NCBI RefSeq assembly: GCF_019749375.1
Contig: NZ_JACWFE010000023.1
Location: 124,001 to 188,000, forward strand
Source of the DNA: Bacillus sp. S/N-304-OC-R1
GTDB taxonomy: Bacteria; Bacillota; Bacilli; Bacillales; Cytobacillaceae
Direction of reading: 5' to 3'
DNA: 64,000 nucleotides
Positions 8,273-17,628 of the stretch are shown here, one piece after another. Numbering within the stretch: position 1 is the first letter of the stretch; each line of letters begins with the position of its first letter. The notes beneath the pieces were generated by a model. The model did no database searches. It was not told where the DNA came from and was given only the letters and a program-made list of their open reading frames with translations. The position numbers and the translations under genes are program-made.

Positions 8273-9559
8273 TTACTTCTTAAATAGAAAACCTTCAATT
8301 TTTTCATCGCCAGTTAACATATCTTTAATTTTTAATTGATTATTTCTTACTTCTTCCTCTCCAATTATGATAACGTTACGTACTTTCTCTTTATTTGCTT
8401 TATCTAAGGCTTTACCTAACTTCTTGTTCCCCATTTCCAATTCCACCGTATACCCTTGTTCTCTTAAATAACATGCTGCTAATAATGATTCCTTTTGAGT
8501 ATTAATTGGTATAATGTAAAAATCGACATTCGATTTTTCTAGTGTGTTACCCTTCGATAATTGTATAGCAGTATAAATGACATCTAAACCAAATGATATC
8601 CCCACTGTCGAGAATTTCTCATTTGTACCCATGAGTCCACCAATTGCATTGTCGTATCTTCCACCACTGCCAATGCTTGACTTGATGATTTTGTCTGTTA
8701 AAAAAACTTCATAAATAGTGCCAGTATAAATCTCTAGCCCTCTTGCTAAGAATGGATTAAATACACATTGGCCATTCACACCTAGGAAAGCTAAATAAGT
8801 TTCCAGTTCTTTCAATTCTTCCAATCCTTGTTGGACTTGTTTATTTTGTTTTGCAAAAGGCTCAAAATAACTATAATTGTTATTATTTTTATCGTTCAAA
8901 AACTGTTTAATGGATTGGATACTGGAAGCTGAAAGACCTTGTTCATTCAGCTCCGATGTTACCGCTTCTAATCCTACTTTTTCAAGTTTATCGAGAATTA
9001 AAACAACTTTATTTATTTTGTCATCCTCTGTATTAAACACTTCTAACATACCCATTAATAATTTCCGATTGTTATATTGAATCATTACCTTTAATCCAAG
9101 TTTACGGAATATATCTAATGCCATCATCATTAATTCTGCTTCAGCAATTTGTGATTTCACTCCCGCAATATCCACATCGCATTGAGTAAATTCACGAAAA
9201 CGTCCTGCCTTGATTGGACCATCTCTGAATACTTTACCGATTTCATATCTCTTAAACGGCATTCTCAATGTTGGATTCATAGCAACAACTTTTGCAAAAG
9301 GAATAGTAAGGTCATATCGTAAAGCTAGATCCCTTTCACCTCTATCCGTTAATGTGTACATTTCTTCTAAAATTTCAGCACCTCCTCCATATTTTGAAGC
9401 AAGCAATTCAGTGTAATTTAAAATAGGGGTTTCCAAGGGGTTATACCCGTATTGGATAAAAACATCTTCTAAAGTTCTTCTAATATTTCTTCGAACTATT
9501 TCTTCATTTGGTAAATAATCTTGTGTACCCTTCACGTTTTGATAATCCATTTTCTTCAT
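8273..9559 (-). CDS. hisS: Histidyl-tRNA synthetase
   Basis: Class II synthetase that charges tRNA-His. The 428 residues match the family length. Motif 1 is near the N-terminus (NVKGTQDYLPNEE). Motif 2 covers FRDGPIKAGRFREFTQCDVDI, the His-A loop is LARGLEIYTGTIYEVF, motif 3 covers SIGSGGRYDNAIGG, and a C-terminal anticodon-binding domain begins near DFYIIPI. GGAGGTAAAG precedes the ATG. It lacks the aspS partner usual in B. subtilis, so it may be a stand-alone or second copy. Its leader encodes a peptide with three His codons and a terminator instead of a T-box. Confidence 0.95.
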   Translation of the reverse strand: MKKMDYQNVKGTQDYLPNEEIVRRNIRRTLEDVFIQYGYNPLETPILNYTELLASKYGGGAEILEEMYTLTDRGERDLALRYDLTIPFAKVVAMNPTLRMPFKRYEIGKVFRDGPIKAGRFREFTQCDVDIAGVKSQIAEAELMMMALDIFRKLGLKVMIQYNNRKLLMGMLEVFNTEDDKINKVVLILDKLEKVGLEAVTSELNEQGLSASSIQSIKQFLNDKNNNNYSYFEPFAKQNKQVQQGLEELKELETYLAFLGVNGQCVFNPFLARGLEIYTGTIYEVFLTDKIIKSSIGSGGRYDNAIGGLMGTNEKFSTVGISFGLDVIYTAIQLSKGNTLEKSNVDFYIIPINTQKESLLAACYLREQGYTVELEMGNKKLGKALDKANKEKVRNVIIIGEEEVRNNQLKIKDMLTGDEKIEGFLFKK

Positions 9560-9590
9560 ATACCTTTACCTCCAATTTTTTTTATACATA

Positions 9591-9636
9591 AAAAAACCGC
9601 ACCTGATTAAAGTGTTGAACTTAATCAAATACGGTT
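9591..9636 (-). terminator. Attenuator terminator in the hisS leader
   Basis: Minus-strand stem of about 16 bp (5' arm AACCGTATTTGATTAAG, 3' arm CTTTAATCAGGTGCGGTT, several G-U pairs), then six T residues, located 30 bases before the hisS ATG. It must be read through for hisS expression. Confidence 0.8.
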
Positions 9637-9687
9637 TCATGATAAATAGCCTTCCTAATTGACGATTTTTAAAATCGAATAGCAAGG

Positions 9688-9744
9688 CTACATGATGTGA
9701 TGATGTAATTGTGAGAACGAAATAATAATTTCAAAAGGACGCAT
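9688..9744 (-). CDS. Histidine leader peptide of hisS (18 aa)
   Basis: ATG at 9744 opens an 18-codon frame reading MRPFEIIISFSQLHHHIM and then TAG. It contains three consecutive His codons (CAT CAT CAC) just before the stop. AGAGGTGGG stands about 7 bases upstream of the ATG as a good ribosome-binding site, and a canonical promoter lies 24 bases further up. The TAG is in the 5' arm of a TAGCCTT / AAGGCTA stem, and a strong terminator follows. This is the classical layout for ribosome-mediated attenuation: starvation for His-tRNA would stall a ribosome at the His run and change leader folding. I could not resolve the antiterminator pairing by eye. Confidence 0.75.
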   Translation of the reverse strand: MRPFEIIISFSQLHHHIM

Positions 9745-9767
9745 TCTACCCACCTCTAATTTCCATT

Positions 9768-9796
9768 AATATACTATACGGTAAAGCAATTTTCAA
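9768..9796 (-). promoter_or_regulatory. Sigma-A promoter of the hisS leader
   Basis: TTGAAA, 17-base spacer, TATATT on the minus strand; predicted transcription start near 9761, shortly before the leader peptide ribosome-binding site. Confidence 0.8.
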
Positions 9797-9923
9797 TATA
9801 ATAATCCAGTTCTTCCGAATTGAAGTATTCACCAATTTGGTTCTCTCGTGAAAAAAGAACACTAGTCCTTATTTTTCGGATAGGCGCCCTTTAGTTGAGG
9901 ATCAGTAATCATTCTTGGAACCC

Positions 9924-10394
9924 TCACTTTGGAATTGAATATTCAATTTTACAGATCCATTTATAATAAAATAAGATAATAAGCAGCAAAAAAGGATTGA
10001 CGACTGCGGAATACCACAATTTCCACCAGCCGTGGTTAAAGTACCCCCATGGTTCTGGTAACATTGTGACGGCTTCATAAAGGGTAATCGCGATTACCCA
10101 ATAGAACATATAAAGAATGCGCTTATAAAGGGATCGTTCAAAAGGATACCAATTTAAAAAGATTATATTCACAGGGGGAATTAATAAGATTAATGCAGGA
10201 ATCGACTTGAGATCAATTTCCTTTTCAAAGTACCAATAGCCATGATACTTTCCATCAATATATGTATCCGTTATTACTTGTAAGGCTACAGTAAATGTCC
10301 AAATATGTACCAGTTGATTCTTATTCAAAAGTTTATTTGTCACAAATGCTATTAGGTTAAAAAGGATAACTGCAAAAATAAGCCCAATCATCAC
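9924..10394 (-). CDS. CBO0543-family integral membrane protein
   Basis: 156 residues, almost entirely hydrophobic with four to five membrane segments. A conserved-looking loop carries DGKYHGYWYFEKEID, and a C-terminal part carries WGYFNHGWWKLWYSAVVNPFLL, features I associate with the CBO0543 family found widely in spore-formers. No function is known for the family. The upstream region has no strong Shine-Dalgarno, so the start (first of two Met codons) is not firmly set. Confidence 0.7.
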   Translation of the reverse strand: MMIGLIFAVILFNLIAFVTNKLLNKNQLVHIWTFTVALQVITDTYIDGKYHGYWYFEKEIDLKSIPALILLIPPVNIIFLNWYPFERSLYKRILYMFYWVIAITLYEAVTMLPEPWGYFNHGWWKLWYSAVVNPFLLLIILFYYKWICKIEYSIPK

Positions 10395-10469
10395 ATAATT
10401 CCTCTTTTTAACATAGCTTTTCTATTCATCCTTACAAATATTCAGCCACACTGGCCCAATAATGATAAT

Positions 10470-10503
10470 GAGCGCTTATCCTTAATTTTCAAGGATAGCG
10501 CCC
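10470..10503 (-). repeat. GAGCGC/GCGCCC hairpin element downstream of the YciI gene
   Basis: Inverted repeat with arms GCGCTTATCCTT and AAGGATAGCGC (one bulged base) and a 7-base loop. It lies within 40 bases of the downstream end of the YciI-like gene and may terminate it, although no clear T run follows. It belongs to a set of similar hairpins in the first 20 kb (see findings). Confidence 0.55.
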
Positions 10504-10537
10504 GTTAGCAAATTTGACTTAAATAATGTCATTACTG

Positions 10538-10909
10538 TTAATTAGTTTGTTCAGGAAACTCAAATACTTGCCGCAGCTCAATTTGACCTTCACCATGTCC
10601 TTGTGGATCCGGCATCCGCATGGCCCACTCGATGGCTTCTTCCCTCGACTTCACATCAATTAGAATGAACCCGGCAATCAATTCATTCGTTTCCGTAAAT
10701 GGGCCATCCGTGACCACCGGCTTTTCCCCTTGTTTCGGGTACGAAAGGCGAATCCCATTTGAACTTGGATGAAGTCCTTTAGCCATAATTCGCACGCCTG
10801 CCTTCTCTAATTCCTCATTGTACTTCGTCATGGCTTCCCTAAGCTCCAGGCTTGGAAGATTTCCGGCTTCCGCATTCTTCGAGGCTTTGACAATGATCAT
10901 GAATAGCAT
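10538..10909 (-). CDS. YciI-family (DGPF domain) protein
   Basis: About 123 residues from the ATG reading MLFMIIVKASKN. VTDGPFTETNELIAGF carries the DGPF signature, and AIEWAMRMPDPQGHGEGQIELR is the family's usual C-terminal segment. The fold is ferredoxin-like (dimeric alpha-beta barrel); several members sit next to ECF sigma genes, but the function is unknown. The start used here follows GGGGGAAATTATT; a TTG 30 bases upstream gives a longer frame but lacks a ribosome-binding site. Confidence 0.82.
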   Translation of the reverse strand: MLFMIIVKASKNAEAGNLPSLELREAMTKYNEELEKAGVRIMAKGLHPSSNGIRLSYPKQGEKPVVTDGPFTETNELIAGFILIDVKSREEAIEWAMRMPDPQGHGEGQIELRQVFEFPEQTN

Positions 10910-11057
10910 AATAATTTCCCCCTTCTTTTTTAGAGGCAAATCAAATCCCCTAATTGAACTAATTATAAATACATTGAACCGGTATCCTCAAGATTTTCTG
11001 CATAGAGGATGTCTGCCCCAATTTCAATCCATCCATAATACTTGCTGAATTGCGCCC

Positions 11058-11089
11058 GAAAAAAAACGCTTGGAATAATATCCAAACGC
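11058..11089 (-). terminator. Terminator of the 73-aa membrane protein gene
   Basis: Minus-strand GCGTTTGGA / TCCAAGCG stem with an AT loop, followed by eight T residues, starting 3 bases after the stop codon. Confidence 0.75.
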
Positions 11090-11091
11090 AT

Positions 11092-11313
11092 TTACCACTT
11101 ATTATTGCTTTTATGTATATTTCTGTGTACATAATCTCTATTTTTGTTGGAGGACCACTGTCCTAAAAAGGAAGCTATAATCATAAAAACTCCACCAACC
11201 GCAAAACTAAGAGTATATTTCCCTAAGAAAAATAATACGAAAGAACCTACAAGAGTGACTATCATTACAATGATAATCCAAATCGTTAATTTTTCTTTCT
11301 TATTACGATCCAA
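11092..11313 (-). CDS. Small membrane protein, two TM helices
   Basis: 73 residues with two hydrophobic helices (about 9-29 and 33-51) between basic ends (MDRNKKEK and NKNRDYVHRNIHKSNNKW). It starts at TTG preceded by GGGAGGAAATCAA, and a strong terminator follows directly, which together support a real gene. I do not recognise the family. Confidence 0.65.
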   Translation of the reverse strand: MDRNKKEKLTIWIIIVMIVTLVGSFVLFFLGKYTLSFAVGGVFMIIASFLGQWSSNKNRDYVHRNIHKSNNKW

Positions 11314-11519
11314 TTGATTTCCTCCCTTGATCCACTAACATTTTAATGCTATTTCACTTAATTTCTTTGGTAACATATTTACATTTGTTAATACGGAAAA
11401 TTCCAAAAAAAGTTTCAATGAAAATTCCATATAATTGATACCTTTACTACAATTTGGCCCTGAAACATAAAAAGAGCCCACTTCATTTTTGATCTACATA
11501 ATAATCCACATCAAAAAAA

Positions 11520-12510
<991 letters not shown>

Positions 12511-12533
12511 AATTAACTCCTTAAAACATTATT

Positions 12534-12598
12534 TTGTTGCAAATGCAATAAAAACAATATATATTTAATTTAACCTAACTTTGTTGTATTTACAACAA
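12534..12598. promoter_or_regulatory. Paired palindromic operators between the MarR-paiA and YyaS-like genes
   Basis: TTGTTGTATTTACAACAA at 12581-12598 is a perfect palindrome (8-bp arms). TTGTTGCAAATGCAATAA at 12534-12551 is a degenerate copy. They are spaced 47 bases apart in the divergent intergenic region, one close to each gene, as expected for the adjacent MarR protein. Confidence 0.65.
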
Positions 12599-12610
12599 AA
12601 ATTTACGTTT

Positions 12611-13254
12611 ATGAGGTCGATTAAAGTGAAATATGCTACCTATGTATTAGGAATTTTAATATTAACCTTTGGTATTTCATTCACAATACAATCAGACCTT
12701 GGAACTTCCCCTTTTGATGCACTTTTAGTAGGACTGTCTAAAAATGTGGGGCTTACTGTAGGAAGCTGGGAAATCATAATAGCTTCATATTAATAGGTTG
12801 TAATTCTATGTTAAAAAGACAAAGACCAGAAGTTTTGGGGTTGCTAACAGCATTTATAACGGGGATTGGTATTGATTTGTGGCTTTATTTAGTTAATGAT
12901 TTGATAGAACCTGAACATTTTTTCACTAAATTTATTTTCTTAGGGATAGGATTGATCATCATAGGGTTAGGAACTGCCATCTATTTACATGCCAATTTTG
13001 CACCAATTCCTGTTGACCATTTAATGCTAATAATTCGAGAATTAACTGGAATAAGCATTATGTTCTCTAAAACGTTGATTTATTTACTTTTCCTGGCAAT
13101 GGCTTTCTTATTTAATGGACCCATTGGTATTGGGACTATCTTTACCGTTTGTACGGGCGGACCAATTCTAAATTTCTTTATGCCATTGGTTACTAAATTT
13201 ATTAAGACTAATAGAATAACTGCTGGTGATAAAGACAAGACTCATTCTGCTTAA
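12611..13254 (+). pseudogene. YyaS/YczE-like membrane protein, frameshifted
   Basis: Reading starts at ATG 12611 (or GTG 12627 after GAGGT). It gives a YczE-type N-terminus with LGTSPFDALLVGLSKNVGLTVGSWEIII, then stops at 12793. The next frame, open through FILIGCNSMLKRQRP, resumes the family sequence in a 148-residue hydrophobic part to 13254. One missing T in GCTTCAT near 12782 explains the break, so the intact protein would have about 210 residues and five TM helices. It is either a fresh pseudogene or a sequencing error. The gene is divergent from the MarR-paiA pair. Confidence 0.75.
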
Positions 13255-13294
13255 AGGGGTGTACATTTAATTTAAAGACCCTTACATAAAGAAA

Positions 13295-13323
13295 GAGCGT
13301 AATTCTTAATGTGAATTGCGCCC
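13295..13323. repeat. GAGCG/GCGCCC hairpin element
   Basis: Arms GCGTAATTC (13297-13305) and GAATTGCGC (13313-13321) with a 7-base loop, 40 bases after the YyaS-like gene. It probably acts as a terminator on the minus strand, where TCTTTCTTTA follows. Confidence 0.5.
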
Positions 13324-13338
13324 GATAATTCTAAAGGA

Positions 13339-13506
13339 TTACTCCTGCAACACATTTGCATCCCCGCCTATTTTTGTTGGCAGCGTTGCTGTTATTAGCC
13401 CTTGAATTCTTGCTGGAGAATTGCTTTCGAACTTGAATTTTTTATCATCCAAACAATCCAAAAAAGTCAGTCGTAAACATCGAAAGTAAAAATATTGATA
13501 TTTACA
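13339..13506 (-). pseudogene. C-terminal gene fragment of unknown family
   Basis: Most of the 380-base gap between the YyaS-like gene and the 288-aa membrane gene has no full gene. On the minus strand an open frame without a start runs 55 codons and ends ARIQGLITATLPTKIGGDAN..LQE. Its residue composition looks protein-like, and it is probably the tail of a lost gene. I do not recognise the family. Confidence 0.35.
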
Positions 13507-13634
13507 CTAATTGAATAGCCGAATAAATATACTCATTCCTGTTTTCTGCATATCTCCCAAAACTGAACTATTCTTTATGCTAGTCTTTTACTTTCCTGTT
13601 AGAAAGTTTGAAAAGCAGTCATACTAGTTCTATT

Positions 13635-14501
13635 TTATTTATTATTTACTTGAAAAAGCTCATAATAACGTTCTTTATCTAGGCCTTCTAATTCCAAATC
13701 AAAATCAAACCACTTCAATGTTTTTTGACTCATTTTTTCAATAATAAAAGGTATATCGTTTTCCATTGCAATTCTCTTGATTTCAATAGTCTGCTCTAAA
13801 TTAGACTCTAACATCATTGGAAAATGATAAACTACTTTATTTTTTTGATTACTGGGTTGAAAGGTCACTTTCCAAACAAACCTTGTCTCATCGGTGGTAT
13901 TAGATAAACCTGCATAATGGACATAAGGTTCCACATAGACACTGTCTATCTCTTCATATGGAATAATATGCTTTTCGCCCTTCCAGTTACTTGATACTAA
14001 TCCCTTTTCTTCATGTATTCCTCTATAATCTGAGAACATGAGATAATTGAATCCAATTAAAAGAATAATGGTTCCAATAATCATAATATTTAATAGCCTA
14101 TTTCGTTTTAATTCTGGATTAAGAAATCGACAAGCAAATAGGGCGATAAGAATTATAAACACACCAAGAGACAAATCGCCTAGAATACCCGATGCGGGTT
14201 CATAAACAATAAAGTGTTCATCTACAAATGTATGTCTCTTAAAATCATCATAATTTGCTTGTAAATAGATTAATAGAGGAAGAATAAAAAAGAAAAATAT
14301 GTAGATGGATACCCAACGTTTTCCTCGGTGCTTAAATTCATACTTTGAAGTTCTGATTATTAGACCACTGATAAAAAGAGGAAGACTAATCATCCAAAAC
14401 ATTAGATTGGCAATAATAATATCCTCCTGATAGTAGATAGCACAGCTTAAGGCTAGTATCAAACTAAAAGTAATGATTATGATCCCACCGTGTTTTCTCA
14501 T
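13635..14501 (-). CDS. Integral membrane protein of unknown function
   Basis: 288 residues with five predicted membrane helices (about 5-23, 30-49, 62-80, 107-125, 136-156) followed by a soluble C-terminal domain of about 130 residues containing YEEIDSVYVEPYVHYAG. GGGGTGG stands just before the ATG. It is alone on its strand. I do not recognise the family and see no catalytic motif. Confidence 0.7.
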   Translation of the reverse strand: MRKHGGIIIITFSLILALSCAIYYQEDIIIANLMFWMISLPLFISGLIIRTSKYEFKHRGKRWVSIYIFFFFILPLLIYLQANYDDFKRHTFVDEHFIVYEPASGILGDLSLGVFIILIALFACRFLNPELKRNRLLNIMIIGTIILLIGFNYLMFSDYRGIHEEKGLVSSNWKGEKHIIPYEEIDSVYVEPYVHYAGLSNTTDETRFVWKVTFQPSNQKNKVVYHFPMMLESNLEQTIEIKRIAMENDIPFIIEKMSQKTLKWFDFDLELEGLDKERYYELFQVNNK

Positions 14502-14673
14502 TCTACCACCCCATGTTTACCTCTAATTAATTTATTATTTACTTATGTGATTAGAGTATCATATTCCTTAGTAATGTTACTCCACAATCTCTCTTTTGAG
14601 GGAAAACCTACCAAAAAGGGTTAATGAAACACACTTCCTAAAATCTCAGCTATCACATTTTTAATAGAAACAA

Positions 14674-14702
14674 TTGGAAAATCATAACTTAAAAGCTATA
14701 AT
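14674..14702 (+). promoter_or_regulatory. Sigma-A promoter of the c-di-GMP riboswitch transcript
   Basis: TTGGAA, 17-base spacer, TATAAT, placing transcription start near 14709, just before the riboswitch. Confidence 0.75.
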
Positions 14703-14722
14703 ATAACCAATATTTACAAAAA

Positions 14723-14815
14723 GGTGAAAAGCAAACTAGTTGAAAGACTAGGACGCAAAGCCGACGGGTCTAAAATCAATTGATTAGGACGGCTGGGTTG
14801 CCTCTAAATGAGAGG
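14723..14815 (+). promoter_or_regulatory. c-di-GMP-I (GEMM) riboswitch
   Basis: The conserved GEMM landmarks are present in order: GCAAAC, a stem capped by GAAA, GGACGCAAAGC, a CGGGTCTAAA segment, then AGGACGGCTGGGTTGCC ending near 14803. These form the P2 and P3 helices around the second-messenger pocket. Immediately downstream CCTCT (14801-14805) can pair with AGAGG (14811-14815), which is the Shine-Dalgarno of the chemoreceptor gene. The expression platform is therefore probably translational, with P1 and the anti-SD stem competing for CCT. The direction of the switch is an inference. Confidence 0.92.
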
Positions 14816-14825
14816 GATAGAACGA

Positions 14826-15641
14826 ATGAGTTATATAAACAAAAATACTCAAGTATTAGATGAAACATCGGTTTTATCTGCGATGGAGTCCAACTTAGCA
14901 ATGATAGAATTCAACTTAAACAGAAGAGTCATATGGGTAAATGAAAATTTCGCAAAGACATTAGGTTATTCTGTTAATGAAATGCTAAAGATGTCGCATC
15001 AGCAATTTTGCACGCAGGAATTTAGAAATAGTAAAAGGTATGAAGAATTATGGGCTGATCTTGGTAAGGGAGTAAAATTCCAAGAAAAGATCGAAAGAGT
15101 TGGTAAAGAGAATAATCTCCTTTGGCTTGAAGCTATATATATTCCAGTTCGTAACGAAGAGGGAAAGGTGAATGCCGTTCTAAAAATCGCAACAAATATA
15201 ACAGAACATGAAAATAATACAAGAAAAATTATTTCTCAATTAAAAGATATGCCTGCAGAATTAGTCAATATCGTTGTCGCAAATACTACAGAAAAAATAC
15301 AAGCTATTGATTCACTTAATAAGCAAACTGAGCTCATAAGAGAAATATCTAAAACAATACGTAGAATTTCATCACAAACAAATATGCTAGCGCTAAACGC
15401 AGCAATTGAAGCTGCCCGTGTAGGAGAACATGGAAAAGGTTTCAAGGTGGTAGCTGATGAAGTACGAATATTGGCTGGTAATGTCGATCATGCAATAAAA
15501 AGTGTAAATACCAATGTAGAAATCATTTCAACAGAAGTAGAAAGAGTTAGTAAAATAACAAATGACTTACAAAAAAAAATATTAGACACCCAGTCTGCAT
15601 TTAATAAAATCATAGAAGAGTTTGAGAACGTTGCAAAATAA
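14826..15641 (+). CDS. Soluble PAS-domain methyl-accepting chemotaxis-type protein under c-di-GMP control
   Basis: 271 residues, no membrane helix. A PAS sensor domain spans about residues 16-130, followed by a shortened coiled-coil signalling domain whose hairpin tip, [17 protein letters not shown], is the CheA/CheW-contact region. Length and layout recall soluble chemoreceptors such as B. subtilis YfmS. The start is the ATG after AGAGGG; an ATG 18 bases upstream overlaps that site and is rejected. The riboswitch ties its synthesis to c-di-GMP, so it likely tunes motility to the motile/sessile decision. A terminator follows about 180 bases later. Confidence 0.88.
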   Translation: MSYINKNTQVLDETSVLSAMESNLAMIEFNLNRRVIWVNENFAKTLGYSVNEMLKMSHQQFCTQEFRNSKRYEELWADLGKGVKFQEKIERVGKENNLLWLEAIYIPVRNEEGKVNAVLKIATNITEHENNTRKIISQLKDMPAELVNIVVANTTEKIQAIDSLNKQTELIREISKTIRRISSQTNMLALNAAIEAARVGEHGKGFKVVADEVRILAGNVDHAIKSVNTNVEIISTEVERVSKITNDLQKKILDTQSAFNKIIEEFENVAK

Positions 15642-15818
15642 TGAATGAAAACTTTTGATCAACTGATCATTTAATAACTAGCCCATTTCAAAACGCTAGA
15701 TTCCGGGTAAAGATAATACTCTACAAAAGGATTTTAAATTGTTTATTTAAATGTAATTAGGAGAATTCGTGATTATGTGATACACTTTGTTTACCATTTG
15801 ATTTACTGTTTATATGTG

Positions 15819-15852
15819 CCCTACTCATTCGTGAGTAGGGTTTCCTTTTTTT
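15819..15852 (+). terminator. Terminator of the PAS chemoreceptor transcript
   Basis: Perfect stem CCCTACTC / GAGTAGGG with a 6-base loop, then TTTCCTTTTTTT. Confidence 0.85.
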
Positions 15853-15861
15853 AAGATAAAT

Positions 15862-15890
15862 AAAAAAAAACAGACTCTATAAAGAGCCTG
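15862..15890 (-). terminator. Terminator of the cold-shock gene
   Basis: Minus-strand stem CAGGCTCT / AGAGTCTG with a TTTA loop followed by nine T residues, about 15 bases after the stop. Confidence 0.85.
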
Positions 15891-15904
15891 CCTTGGTTTT
15901 ATTA

Positions 15905-16105
15905 TTAAGCTTTACGAACGTTAGCTGCTTGAGCTCCACGTTGGCCTTGCTCAACATCGAAAGTCACTGCTTGACCTTCTTCTAAAGTTTTGAAACCTTC
16001 GCCTTGGATAGCTGAGAAATGAACGAATACGTCTTCTCCACCTTCACGCTCGATGAATCCGAAACCTTTTTCGCTGTTAAACCATTTTACTTTACCATTT
16101 TCCAT
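15905..16105 (-). CDS. Cold-shock protein, CspA/CspB family
   Basis: 66 residues forming one OB-fold cold-shock domain. RNP1 is [17 protein letters not shown] (K-G-F-G-F-I) and RNP2 is [10 protein letters not shown]. It binds single-stranded nucleic acids and acts as an RNA chaperone and transcription antiterminator. The start follows GAGGAGGCAACAACA; the ten codons upstream belong to the ribosome-binding site and are rejected. A 5' untranslated region of about 115 bases, long for so small a gene, is typical of cold-induced csp mRNAs. Confidence 0.96.
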   Translation of the reverse strand: MENGKVKWFNSEKGFGFIEREGGEDVFVHFSAIQGEGFKTLEEGQAVTFDVEQGQRGAQAANVRKA

Positions 16106-16225
16106 TGTTGTTGCCTCCTCGTGTGCAAAACACACATTGTATTACTATCCTTGCTCTCAGTGATCATCAAGACGAAAAGTTTTACTTATACTATCCTTTA
16201 CACCGAACAAAAATAATTCCTTTTT

Positions 16226-16254
16226 AGAATAGCATTTTTTTAATTTGTTTGCAA
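16226..16254 (-). promoter_or_regulatory. Promoter of the cold-shock gene
   Basis: TTGCAA, 17-base spacer, TATTCT on the minus strand, giving a leader of about 115 bases that probably carries cold-shock mRNA structure. Confidence 0.65.
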
Positions 16255-16410
16255 GGAACCTGATTCATTAATAAATGCATCCTATAGCTGATTTGATAGC
16301 ATACTCCCCATAAAGCAGGTCAAAACCACATTTTTTGTGGAAACAATTACATTATCCAATCCAAAGCGTTGAGATTCTCGCAACAATTTCAATTATCCTT
16401 TTTATTAACT

Positions 16411-16438
16411 TTGATATAAAAAACTGTTAAGATAATAA
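16411..16438 (+). promoter_or_regulatory. Candidate promoter of the SET-domain gene
   Basis: TTGATA, 16-base spacer, TAATAA. No other strong signal is seen in 16255-16410. Confidence 0.45.
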
Positions 16439-16465
16439 AGATAATAAACATCAAAGAGATTGCAG

Positions 16466-16852
16466 GTGATTAACATATTAGAAATTAAGACATCTACGTT
16501 AAGTGATGGAGAATTTAATCGAGGCGTATTTGCAACCGTTGATATAGTGAAAGGTGAGCTGATCCATGAAGCCCCAGTCCTACCATATCCTAATAAAGAG
16601 CATGAATTCATTGAAAAAACTTTGCTAGCAGATTATGTGTTCGAGTATGGACAAAATCATACAGCTATTTTGCTCGGATACGGAATGCTTTTTAATCATT
16701 CGTATGAGCCTAATGCCACTTATGTGATTAACTTTCAAAATCATACGTTTGACTTCTATGCCTACACTGATATAAAAGCCGGGGAAGAAATCCTGATCAA
16801 CTATAATGGAGATGTTGATGATAAGGAACCGCTATGGTTCGATAAAGACTAA
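16466..16852 (+). CDS. SET-domain protein (putative protein-lysine methyltransferase)
   Basis: About 128 residues comprising a minimal SET domain. RGVFATVDIVKGELI is the first strand pair, GYGMLFNHSYEPNA the NHS-type SAM-binding knot strand, and GEEILINYNG the catalytic Y-containing end. SET enzymes methylate protein lysines using SAM; bacterial small SET proteins have no settled substrate. The GTG at 16466, 7 bases after AAAGAG, is preferred over the TTG two codons upstream; neither has a strong ribosome-binding site. Confidence 0.8.
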   Translation: MINILEIKTSTLSDGEFNRGVFATVDIVKGELIHEAPVLPYPNKEHEFIEKTLLADYVFEYGQNHTAILLGYGMLFNHSYEPNATYVINFQNHTFDFYAYTDIKAGEEILINYNGDVDDKEPLWFDKD

Positions 16853-16873
16853 ATTTTAAGTAATGATTAATAG

Positions 16874-16902
16874 TTGACGACAGGAAATTAGACTTATAAA
16901 TA
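16874..16902 (+). promoter_or_regulatory. Candidate promoter upstream of yqxD
   Basis: TTGACG, 17-base spacer, TAAATA. An inverted repeat ACAGGAAAT (16880-16888) / ATTTCCTGT (16937-16945) brackets the probable start of transcription. Confidence 0.5.
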
Positions 16903-17031
16903 TGATACTTACAATTGTACTTACAAATTTAACTCTATTTCCTGTTCATCTATTTTTTGATTTTTATCGTTTGAATAAGGTTAAATTCGCCATTATCATG
17001 AACTTAAAATTATTTACGGGGAGAGGTAAAG

Positions 17032-17472
17032 ATGAAAATTTATGTTGATGCAGATGCTTGTCCAGTAAAAGATATCATTATCTCTGAAGGTACGAATGCA
17101 CAAATTCCTGTTATCCTCGTTTCTAGCTTTTCTCATTTTTCGAATGCGAAACAACCATCAGGAGTAGAAACCATTTATGTTGATTCTGGAGCAGATGCTG
17201 CTGATTATCGGATTATGAAGTTAGCAAAAAAAGGCGATTTAATTGTAACACAAGACTATGGTCTTGCTTCGCTAGGTTTAGCAAAAGGGTGTACGGTCCT
17301 TCACCATAATGGCTCTAGCTATACAAATGAAAACATTGACCAATTATTACAAACACGTTATTTGAGTGCCATGGCTCGAAAAAGCGGAAAGCGTACAAAG
17401 GGACCAAAACCATTTACTTCAGAAGATAGAGAGAAGTTTAAGGAGCTTTTTAAAAGAGCAATTTCACACTAA
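17032..17472 (+). CDS. yqxD: YaiI/YqxD family protein (UPF0178, DUF188)
   Basis: 146 residues. The N-terminal [12 protein letters not shown] is the family signature, with further conserved [13 protein letters not shown] and [14 protein letters not shown] segments that form a PIN-like acidic pocket (D6, D8, and a later Asp pair). Function is not established; a nuclease-like fold is likely. GGGGAGAGGT precedes the ATG. In B. subtilis yqxD lies next to dnaG; here it is isolated, so it is either a relocated copy or a paralogue. Confidence 0.88.
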   Translation: MKIYVDADACPVKDIIISEGTNAQIPVILVSSFSHFSNAKQPSGVETIYVDSGADAADYRIMKLAKKGDLIVTQDYGLASLGLAKGCTVLHHNGSSYTNENIDQLLQTRYLSAMARKSGKRTKGPKPFTSEDREKFKELFKRAISH

Positions 17473-17547
17473 AAAAGAACTGTGCATTTTTAAGAAAAAC
17501 CTAGTAACAAACAAATATTAAACTAACCTAACCCATTTGCTGATAAA

Positions 17548-17578
17548 GAAAAAAGCAAACTCCTTTAAAGGAGCTCGC
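17548..17578 (-). terminator. Terminator of the DUF3934 gene
   Basis: Minus-strand GCGAGCTCC / GGAGTTTGC palindrome (with TTTAAA in the loop) followed by six or more T residues, 50 bases after the stop. Confidence 0.75.
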
Positions 17579-17628
17579 ACACGTTAGGCAGTAATATAAT
17601 TGTATTCACTATTTTTCGGTAAGAAACT

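Noticed and set aside
9591..9796. T-box leader for hisS
   Set aside because: The conserved GGTGGTACCRCG-type core is absent; AGAGGTGGGTAG is the ribosome-binding site of the leader peptide.
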